A stretch of 64,000 bases of DNA from Rhizobium sp. ACO-34A (GTDB taxonomy: Bacteria; Pseudomonadota; Alphaproteobacteria; Rhizobiales; Rhizobiaceae), in NCBI GenBank assembly GCA_002600635.1, contig CP021371.1, positions 747,001 to 811,000 on the forward strand. Reading direction: 5' to 3'. Numbering within the stretch: position 1 is the first letter of the stretch; every line of letters begins with the position of its first letter. Both the position numbers and the translations under genes were made by a program. The notes under the pieces were generated by a model that did no database searches, was not told the DNA's origin, and saw nothing but the letters and a program-made list of their open reading frames with translations. Shown here piece by piece: positions 57,811 to 64,000 of the stretch.

Positions 57811-58320
57811 TCAAAGATGGCGTTCCATCATGATGACGGGCTTTCCATGATAGGTGCTGCGGGCAAACTCGCGCATCTGCATCTTCGCCGCGATCTTCAG
57901 TGAGGGGATGTTTTCCGGAGCGATGATGCAGGTCACCCGCCGGCCGGAAAAATTCTCTTCCGCCCACTGGAATACCGCCGCGGCCGCCTCGCTGGCATAG
58001 CCCTTTCCATGCGCCGTCGGATGCAGCGTCCAGCCGGCCTCCATCGTGCCGATAAGCGATGGCGTCAGGTCGCGATGCAGGTCCTGAAAGCCGATCTGGC
58101 CGACGAACTGCCGGCTTTCCTTCTCTTCCATGACGAAATAGCCGAAGCCCATATACAGCCAGCCTCCAGCCTGTCGCAGAAACCGGGCCCAGATCATTTC
58201 TTCGGAAAACGGCTCAGCCGAGATGTGGCGCAGAACGTCGGGATGGGACCACATCGTCGCATAGGCTTCGAAGTCCTGAAGTTCGGGACGCCGGAGAACA
58301 AGTCGCTCGGTTGTGATCAT
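57811..58320 (-). CDS. GNAT family N-acetyltransferase (RimJ/RimL-like)
   Basis: A 169-residue acetyltransferase starting ITTERLVLRRPELQDFEAYA, with GFGYFVMEEKESRQFVGQIG and the acetyl-CoA binding AHGKGYASEAAAAVFQWAEE. Proteins of this subgroup modify protein N-termini or small amines; the substrate is unknown. The gene is alone, between the fad terminator and the RIME1 element. Confidence 0.9.
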   Translation of the reverse strand: MITTERLVLRRPELQDFEAYATMWSHPDVLRHISAEPFSEEMIWARFLRQAGGWLYMGFGYFVMEEKESRQFVGQIGFQDLHRDLTPSLIGTMEAGWTLHPTAHGKGYASEAAAAVFQWAEENFSGRRVTCIIAPENIPSLKIAAKMQMREFARSTYHGKPVIMMERHL

Positions 58321-58416
58321 GGTCGTTCGGTCTCGCTTTGCAAATAAGAGACCGTGCTATAGCGGGGTTGCGACCTTGAGCAAAGCGGCGGCATATGCCA
58401 TCGGGTGCTTTACGCT

Positions 58417-58523
58417 CCTAGAGTTTGTCAGGGATAAGTGGAAACCGGTTATCCCGAAAAGACAAACGAAAACAAAAGAAATGAGAGTCTGGCTGGTTCA
58501 GAATGAACCTGACAGACTCTAGG
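58417..58523. repeat. RIME1-like Rhizobium-specific intergenic mosaic element
   Basis: A 107-bp unit with terminal inverted repeats CCTAGAGTTTGTCAGG (58417-58432) and CCTGACAGACTCTAGG (58508-58523), 15 of 16 matching. Inside are a second palindrome (GGGATAA...TTATCCC) and GGTTCA...TGAACC. The known RIME1 element of rhizobia is 108 bp with two palindromes; size and structure agree. It codes for nothing. Confidence 0.8.
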
Positions 58524-58541
58524 CTATCGCCAGAGATCCAA

Positions 58542-59573
58542 TCAGTTCAGCATCGCATAGGATTGCCGCAAGCCCTGACCTTCCAGCCAGCCGATCACGG
58601 CTTTCGGCTCGTCGGTCTGGATGATGGTGGCGCCCCTGTCGATCCAGAAGCCGTAGACCGCGTCCGTCTGTCCCTCAGACCACGCCAGTCCGTCACCGCG
58701 GCCACCGGCGACCATGCCTTCCGGTCGGTCGGTGATCGGGTAGGTATTGATCCACATGTGGAAATTGCCGCGGATTGCCGCTGCCCGGGCGCGTGGGGAG
58801 AAGAGCGGTCCGCCCGCCGCCGTTAGCGGCTCGGCGGCATCCCTGCGCCAGTTGATCATCTCGGCCGCCGGGGCATCGAACGCTCTCGCGACCCTCGCCA
58901 CGAATGCGGTATCCTTCACGGCATCGTCGGCGAGGATCGGCATGAAGGCGACATCGGGGCCGATGCGCGCCATCACCGCACGGGCGCGCTCCAGCCGCTC
59001 GTCGTTCCAGATCGCCGACTTGATCAGGATGCCGTCGGCCATGCCGAGCCTGCGGGCAGTCGCGACGATCTCCACCAGATCCTCGGGTTCCAGCTTGTTG
59101 TCGATATTGACGAGAATGCGGCCCTTGGCATGCAGCAGCATTTCTTCCAGCGTCGGCACCGGTTCGTCGGTCACGATGCCTGTGCCTTCCACCATGAGCC
59201 GGCAGGTCTTCAATGTGGCAAGGCTTTGTTCCGCGACGGCTCCCTTGCATGTCGTGGTGCGCTCCAGCGTCGCGTCATGCATTACCACAAGCGCGCCGTC
59301 CTGTGACCGGCGCACGTCGAGTTCGACCATTTCGACACCGATCGATGCCGAATGATCGATGGCATCTCGGGAGTTTTCAGCGCGCACGACCTTGCCGTTT
59401 TCCTTCCAGCCCGCGCGATGGGCAACGACCATCACATGGTCGCGCCACCGGTTGGCGTCCGACAACCGCTCGCGGATCATTCCGGCATGGCTGGCTTCGG
59501 GAATATAGGCGCCGGAAGGAAGGGCGGGAACGAAGGACAGGATCGTGGCGACAAACGGGACGATCAGACGCAT
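58542..59573 (-). CDS. Glycerophosphodiester phosphodiesterase family protein
   Basis: A 343-residue secreted enzyme with signal peptide (1-20). The GDPD fold motifs are VVAHRAGWKENGKVVRAENS (catalytic His and Glu), VEMVELDVRRSQDGALVVMH (Glu and Asp for metal, second His) and a late TIIQTDEPKAVIGWL. It would release glycerol phosphate or similar from phosphodiesters in the periplasm. The C-terminal half, with FHMWINTYPITDRPEGM, is longer than average. Divergent from the GH32 gene. Confidence 0.88.
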   Translation of the reverse strand: MRLIVPFVATILSFVPALPSGAYIPEASHAGMIRERLSDANRWRDHVMVVAHRAGWKENGKVVRAENSRDAIDHSASIGVEMVELDVRRSQDGALVVMHDATLERTTTCKGAVAEQSLATLKTCRLMVEGTGIVTDEPVPTLEEMLLHAKGRILVNIDNKLEPEDLVEIVATARRLGMADGILIKSAIWNDERLERARAVMARIGPDVAFMPILADDAVKDTAFVARVARAFDAPAAEMINWRRDAAEPLTAAGGPLFSPRARAAAIRGNFHMWINTYPITDRPEGMVAGGRGDGLAWSEGQTDAVYGFWIDRGATIIQTDEPKAVIGWLEGQGLRQSYAMLN

Positions 59574-59717
59574 GGGACGGCTCCGGGTCCGGATGGATCA
59601 TGATGTCGCGATAAAACCGCCGGATCACAGGGCGATGAAGGATTGGTGACGCTTGCATGACGCAGGCCATGGAACAGTAGGCCGCCGCGGTCGTTGCCTC
59701 CCCAAAACAGGATAACG

Positions 59718-61442
59718 ATGGAAAGGGTGATCGCCATGGACCAGATGAACAATGCGGCCGAGGAAACGATACGGGTCATCCATGCGGACCTGCCCGTCAA
59801 CGCGACGCTGCATCTGTGGCTGAAGGCGGTTAGTCCCGAAACACCCGGCTCGCTGTCGCTCTACAGCGTCAACGGCAAGTTCGGCGAGGTACAGGCGATC
59901 AATGCCGAGGAGCATTCCTTCCGCATCTATCAGGTTTTCGGCGGCGGTCCGATAGAATTGCGCTACGACAGCCGCGACACTGCCGTCTCCGTCGCCTACT
60001 GGTTCACCGCCTCGGATGTGCTGGAGACCGGCATCACGGTCCTGCACACCAGCCCGGCCAACCAGCCGCCGGATCTTGCCGCCAGCTATCATTTCCGTCC
60101 GCCCTTCGGCTGGATGAACGATCCGAACGGTTTCGGACGCTTCGGCGGTCGCCCGCATCTTTTCTACCAGCACTATTCGCATGGCCGCATGTGGAACAAC
60201 ATGCATTGGGGCCACGCGGTATCGTCGGATTACCTCCGCTGGCGCCACATGCCGGTCTTTCTCTTCCCTTCCGAGGACTTGGCGGCGCGTCCGGACAAGC
60301 GCGGTGGCGCCTTTTCGGGTTCGGCGATCCCGCTGCCGAACGGGCCGGGCATCCGCGTCTTCTTCACCGAAAAGGTGAACGAGCGCATCCCCGAACAGGA
60401 GATCCAGATGACGGCGACATCCGCCGATCTCTTCACCGCGGGCGAAGCCTCGGTGCTTCTGGCACAGAGGCCGGCAGGGGAGGGGCTGAGTCTGGATTTC
60501 CGCGATCCCTACGTCTTTAAAGGACCCGACGGTCTCTGGAAGATGCTGCTCGGCAGCCAGAGCGAGGAGGGCGGTGTCATCCTGCTTTACGATACCGATG
60601 ACCCGCAGGCCGCGAGTGGCTGGACCTATCGCGGCAAGTTGCTGGTCGACAGCCGGTATCGCACGACAGCGCTGGAATGCCCCTGTTTGCTGCCGATCGA
60701 TGGCGAGGCGACGGACCCGAAAACACGCTGGGCGCTGATCTATGGTCTGATGCACTCGCTGGACGAGAAAACCGGCCGGCGTAACCTCACCATGGTCGAT
60801 GTCGGCTGGTTCGACGGGAAAACCTTCTCCCGGGAGTTCAGCCGGGAACTCGATTTCGCCGCCGACAACTATGCCTTCCAGGCCTTCACCGATGGCCAGA
60901 CGCCGGTGGGTATCGGCTGGCTCGGCAATTGGGTCGATACGGGTCCGACGATCGATTTCCCAAGCGCCATGACCTTGCCGCGCACGCTGAAGCTGGAGAA
61001 CGGCCAGTTGCTTACCCCGCCCATCGGAACGGCGGAAAGCCTCAGGAGCCATATTCTCGACCGCACCCGGCTCGCAGCCGGAAACGTCGTCACCTTTCTC
61101 AACGGTGCGGTCGAGATCCTGTTCGATCTTTCGGAGGCAGGCCTGCCCTTCGAACTCTCGCTCGATCATCCCCATGTTCCGCTCGGTGTCGCTCAGGACG
61201 AGACCGGGCTCCTCATCCGCTATGGCGAAAACGATGCGTCAAGGCCGCGCTATCTGGCAGAGGGCGCGCGCGTCAGCCGCCTGCGCATCTTTCTCGACTA
61301 TGGCTCCATCGAAGTCTTTGCCGATGGTGGCCGCTATGCCGGGACCAAGCGGATCGAAGGTTTCGAGCCGGTGCGTTCCGCCCGCCTCATCGCCGGTGTC
61401 GGCGGAATCCGTTCCGCCACGATCTGGGCACTCAGGCTCTGA
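59718..61442 (+). CDS. Glycoside hydrolase family 32 (beta-fructosidase / levanase-like)
   Basis: A 574-residue enzyme acting on sucrose, levan or inulin-type fructans. Catalytic nucleophile Asp in FGWMNDPNGFG, transition-state Asp in DFRDPYVF and acid/base Glu in LECPCLLP are present in proper order; the C-terminal beta sandwich is seen in FLDYGSIEVFADGGRYAGTK. An N-terminal extra domain of about 110 residues precedes the catalytic part. No signal peptide, so cytosolic. ATG 59718 has CAGGA; ATG 59736 is an alternative. Confidence 0.92.
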   Translation: MERVIAMDQMNNAAEETIRVIHADLPVNATLHLWLKAVSPETPGSLSLYSVNGKFGEVQAINAEEHSFRIYQVFGGGPIELRYDSRDTAVSVAYWFTASDVLETGITVLHTSPANQPPDLAASYHFRPPFGWMNDPNGFGRFGGRPHLFYQHYSHGRMWNNMHWGHAVSSDYLRWRHMPVFLFPSEDLAARPDKRGGAFSGSAIPLPNGPGIRVFFTEKVNERIPEQEIQMTATSADLFTAGEASVLLAQRPAGEGLSLDFRDPYVFKGPDGLWKMLLGSQSEEGGVILLYDTDDPQAASGWTYRGKLLVDSRYRTTALECPCLLPIDGEATDPKTRWALIYGLMHSLDEKTGRRNLTMVDVGWFDGKTFSREFSRELDFAADNYAFQAFTDGQTPVGIGWLGNWVDTGPTIDFPSAMTLPRTLKLENGQLLTPPIGTAESLRSHILDRTRLAAGNVVTFLNGAVEILFDLSEAGLPFELSLDHPHVPLGVAQDETGLLIRYGENDASRPRYLAEGARVSRLRIFLDYGSIEVFADGGRYAGTKRIEGFEPVRSARLIAGVGGIRSATIWALRL

Positions 61443-61446
61443 CCTT

Positions 61447-62865
61447 CTATTCCGCCGCTTCGGACGCTCCGCGCACCCTGACCACCGTCACCGTGCAGGG
61501 GGCGGTTGCGGCCACTTCTCCCGAAACGCTGCCGAGCAGCGAGCGCATGGCCGAATTTGCTCTGGCACCCATGACGATATGGTCGACCATGTTATCCCGC
61601 GCGTAATCGAGAATGGCCTGCGCCGGAGAGACCGCCTCGATTACATGATAGGTGACGGTCCCCTCGGACGCCTTCAGCGGTTCGGCCCAGGACTTGAGCT
61701 GCACCAGCCGCGCCACATGCTTGTTGTTGCCCTGCGCATCCAGATCGCTTTCCAGGCTGATGCGGGCGATCTTCAGGACATTGAGGCAGGCGATGCGGGC
61801 ATCGGGCGTCTTTTCGATGATGCGGCTCACCGTCAGACGTAGTGCATCCGCCAGCGTCTCCGATCCTGTCGAGAGGTCTATCGCCACCATGACGATCGGC
61901 GCATTCGCAAGACTTGTAACGGCATTTGCCGGTTTCAGGAGCTCGATGGGGTCGGGATTGAAGCGGCGCTTGATGACGAGGGAAAGACCGTCGCGCTTCA
62001 GCTTCTCGGCGCGGGCCGTCAGCGTCACCTTGGAAAGATCCTGCAGGTCCATCGCCAGTTGCGCCGCCGTCGGATAACGACGCGCCGGATTGATCTCCAG
62101 GCATCGCAGGATGACCTCCTGCAGCGCCTTGGGAATGTCCGGATTCAGCAGACGCGGTGGAATGGCGTCGCGCCACAGGCGTTTTTTCAGCCCCTTCATC
62201 CGCTGCGGGTCGCCGAAGGGCCGTTTGCCGGTGGCGAGGAAATACATCAGCACCCCGAGGGCGAAGAGGTCGCTGCGGAAATCGCTTCTGACGCCGAGGA
62301 TCTGTTCCGGCGCCATATAGGGTGCCGTGCCGTAGGGCAGGCGGAATTCCTCGTCCATCAGGTCGGGCAGCTGCAGATGCCGGGCAAGGCCGTAATCGAT
62401 CAGAACGGCCTCGCCGGTATCGCGGAACATGATGTTCGACGGCTTGATGTCGAGATGCACCACGTTCTGCCGGTGCAGGTCCGCAAGCGCCGTGGCGATG
62501 TGGTTGCCGAGAAGTGCAACTTCCTCCACGGCGCGGGGCAGGTCGTCGAGCAGGGGGTAGAGCGACTTTCCGGGCAGTTGCTCGAAGACGATATAGGGCT
62601 GTACGGCGAAATCCCCGTTCGCGACGAAGCGGGGCACATGAATGCCGGAGAGACGCGGCATGATCATCTGTTCCATCTCGAAGCCGACGATCATCGCCGG
62701 ATCGATGCCCTGGCCGAGCGCCGGCACCTTCATCAGCATAGGGAAATCGATGTCGGGCCGGGTGACTTCGAAGAGCCGCGCCATGCCGCCCTTGTGGGCA
62801 AGCTCGCCGATGGTGAAGCCATCGATCACGCTGCCGCTTTCGAGATGCGCCTTTGCCATGTTCAC
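61447..62865 (-). CDS. Serine/threonine kinase fused to a universal stress protein domain
   Basis: A 472-residue soluble fusion. Kinase part (about 15-285): Lys46 in MLMKVPAL, catalytic VVHLDIKPSN (Asp139), IDYGLA replacing DFG (Asp157) and MAPEQILG. C-terminal USP domain (about 320-465) ends with MGARANSAMRSLLGSVSGEV, the nucleotide-binding G-2x-G-9x-G(S) motif. The arrangement suggests control of kinase output by stress or ATP level. Overlaps the upstream phosphoesterase gene by four bases. Confidence 0.9.
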   Translation of the reverse strand: MNMAKAHLESGSVIDGFTIGELAHKGGMARLFEVTRPDIDFPMLMKVPALGQGIDPAMIVGFEMEQMIMPRLSGIHVPRFVANGDFAVQPYIVFEQLPGKSLYPLLDDLPRAVEEVALLGNHIATALADLHRQNVVHLDIKPSNIMFRDTGEAVLIDYGLARHLQLPDLMDEEFRLPYGTAPYMAPEQILGVRSDFRSDLFALGVLMYFLATGKRPFGDPQRMKGLKKRLWRDAIPPRLLNPDIPKALQEVILRCLEINPARRYPTAAQLAMDLQDLSKVTLTARAEKLKRDGLSLVIKRRFNPDPIELLKPANAVTSLANAPIVMVAIDLSTGSETLADALRLTVSRIIEKTPDARIACLNVLKIARISLESDLDAQGNNKHVARLVQLKSWAEPLKASEGTVTYHVIEAVSPAQAILDYARDNMVDHIVMGARANSAMRSLLGSVSGEVAATAPCTVTVVRVRGASEAAE

Positions 62866-63602
62866 CGCCCCCGGAACAGTCTGGCCGCCAGACTGTCGGG
62901 CAGGCCCGCCGCTCGGATCTTGGCGGCGGCCGTTTCGATGTCATAGCCCACGCGATGAAATTCGAGTTCGCCCTTCCCGGTGTCAAGGATGCCGAATGCC
63001 GCGGCAGGGTTTCCGTCGCGTGGCTGTCCGACCGACCCCATGACCGCCAGCCAGCGTCGTTGGGAAAGAAGCGGTATGCCATTCGCCGATGTCGGGGTGA
63101 ATGCCGAAACCTTGTCGTGTGCGCCGAGGCAATAGAGCGCCGGGCGATGCAGGTGGCCGCAGAAAATCAGCCGTGCCCGACAGGAGACGAACTGTCGAAG
63201 CGCGTCATCCGTATCCGTCACATAGCTGAAACGGGCAGGGGTCGCCGCGTTGGAATGCACATAGAGGCAATCGCTCTCCTCGGCCTGCAGCGGCAGGCCG
63301 GCGAGAAAGGCGCGTTCGTCCGTGCCAAGCTGACCGCGTGTCCAGTCTATGGCAGCGGTCGCCGTCTCGTTCATGGAGATCGCCGGGTCGTCCAGCGCCT
63401 GATCGTGATTACCGCGTACGACGATGGCGCCGCCTTCGGCCAGTTCCATCGTCTTGCGGGTGCACCAGGCCGGATCGGCCCCGTAACCGACGATATCGCC
63501 GAGCACGATGTAACGCGCGGCTCCTTGCCGCATGGCAGCGTCGAGCACGGCTTCGTAGGCCTCGCGATTGGCGTGAATATCCGAAATCAAAGCGATCCGC
63601 AT
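62862..63602 (-). CDS. Metallophosphoesterase family protein
   Basis: A 246-residue calcineurin-like phosphoesterase with LISDIHANREAY, VLGDIVGYGADP, VVRGNHDQAL and IFCGHLHRPA in order, giving all metal ligands. Members act on diadenosine polyphosphates, cyclic nucleotides or phosphoproteins. Co-translated with the kinase-stress fusion, so it may act as the opposing phosphatase. Confidence 0.9.
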   Translation of the reverse strand: MRIALISDIHANREAYEAVLDAAMRQGAARYIVLGDIVGYGADPAWCTRKTMELAEGGAIVVRGNHDQALDDPAISMNETATAAIDWTRGQLGTDERAFLAGLPLQAEESDCLYVHSNAATPARFSYVTDTDDALRQFVSCRARLIFCGHLHRPALYCLGAHDKVSAFTPTSANGIPLLSQRRWLAVMGSVGQPRDGNPAAAFGILDTGKGELEFHRVGYDIETAAAKIRAAGLPDSLAARLFRGR

Positions 63603-63710
63603 GGCCCCTCCCTGGCGACGAATGCTCGGAGCGCCAATCTAGGTGGCTTTTGCAGGGGATGCTATTGGCCGGAAGGAGGGTGCGTTAGCAACGCTCGGCC
63701 GGTCAGGCTT

Positions 63711-64000
63711 TCAGGCGGGATACAAGACCTGCTTTTCGCTTGTCGCTACCTTATTTTCGCGCTGCGATCTTTCCGACGGTTCAGAGCCTGAGGCATGCAG
63801 ATCCTCCAGCCGCGTCTTGATGGCCAGCGCGTAGATCGTCTGGAGGATGTTGCGGTCGGCAAGATGCGGGTCGGTCAGTGCCAGAAGTGCCGCGCGAACC
63901 AGCTTCTTATTGTTCACCTGCGGGCAGCGGCCCTGCACATAGGCATAGAGTGCCGCGTCGACCAACCCGGTGGCAGCACCGTCGACCAGAGCCTCGTAGA
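63711..64000 (-). CDS. Unidentified protein, start beyond the window edge
   Basis: The reading frame runs off the right edge; at least 96 residues are seen. Helical, with VDAALYAYVQGRCPQVNNKK and ADRNILQTIYALAIKTRLED, ending in a charged tail. An ATG/GTG-type start inside the window (near 63965) is not convincing because the sequence before it is also coding in style. No family recognised. Confidence 0.6.
   Translation of the reverse strand, partial: YEALVDGAATGLVDAALYAYVQGRCPQVNNKKLVRAALLALTDPHLADRNILQTIYALAIKTRLEDLHASGSEPSERSQRENKVATSEKQVLYPA

Noticed and set aside
61592..63082. A 496-codon minus-strand frame overlapping the kinase and phosphoesterase genes
   Set aside because: Arg/Pro-rich translation in another frame of two genes with clear catalytic motifs.
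1..64000. tRNA genes, rRNA, CRISPR arrays, insertion sequences
   Set aside because: None was seen on either strand; no tRNA near 28 kb that could serve as the integration site, and no transposase or regularly spaced repeats.

Overview
The window looks like a chromosome segment of an alphaproteobacterium of the family Rhizobiaceae (Rhizobium/Agrobacterium/Neorhizobium type). The base composition is high-GC. There is a polar-organiser gene of the PodJ type, a ligase-associated DEXH helicase plus PdeM pair, a TIGR02186 plus TauE/SafE pair, a RIME1-like 107-bp element and several GC-rich intergenic palindromes typical of rhizobia. No tRNA, rRNA or CRISPR array was seen.

Positions 1 to about 27,970 are the late half of a prophage whose left end (early genes, integrase) lies outside the window. 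The order is: an unidentified gene cut by the window edge, a terminator, a lambda Z-like gene, a candidate cos/cosB region, terminase small and large subunits, portal, W-like connector, S49 protease and scaffold, decoration protein D, major capsid E, FI-like and FII-like proteins, then a Mu-type contractile tail: DUF2635, sheath, tube, tail assembly chaperone with a -1 frameshift, tape measure, circularisation protein N, hub gp44, spike gp45, gp46, gp47, gp48 and a glycine-rich tail-tip protein with a companion. So a lambda-type head is joined to a Mu-type contractile tail. Then come an antisense methyltransferase (possible lysogenic conversion gene), a GH19 endolysin, a holin candidate, an SGNH hydrolase, a zinc-ribbon protein, an overlapping spanin-like pair, a DUF1515-like protein and several very small genes. 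The right edge holds a C-terminal scrap of an SRAP (YedK/HMCES) gene and an AT-rich stretch where the prophage seems to end.

From 28.1 to 42.4 kb is host chromosome: MFS transporter, glycosyltransferase 2 with a GspE-N-like domain, solute-binding protein, TerB-like protein, degenerate nuclease-like protein, LexA-like S24 regulator, LuxR-type response regulator, DUF952 protein and pyrD, MATE transporter, CAP lipoprotein, small membrane protein, TPR-methyltransferase, two tandem YitT-family membrane proteins, and an AhpD-like protein with its Rrf2 regulator behind a near-perfect 31-bp palindrome.

From 43 to 64 kb: the helicase/PdeM DNA-repair pair, TIGR02186 and TauE/SafE genes, podJ, a beta-oxidation operon (acyl-CoA dehydrogenase, thiolase, FadB-type multifunctional enzyme) with GC-rich palindromes in its spacers, a GNAT acetyltransferase, RIME1, a glycerophosphodiesterase-like protein, a GH32 fructosidase, a Ser/Thr kinase fused to a universal stress domain, a metallophosphoesterase, and a partial unknown gene at the edge.
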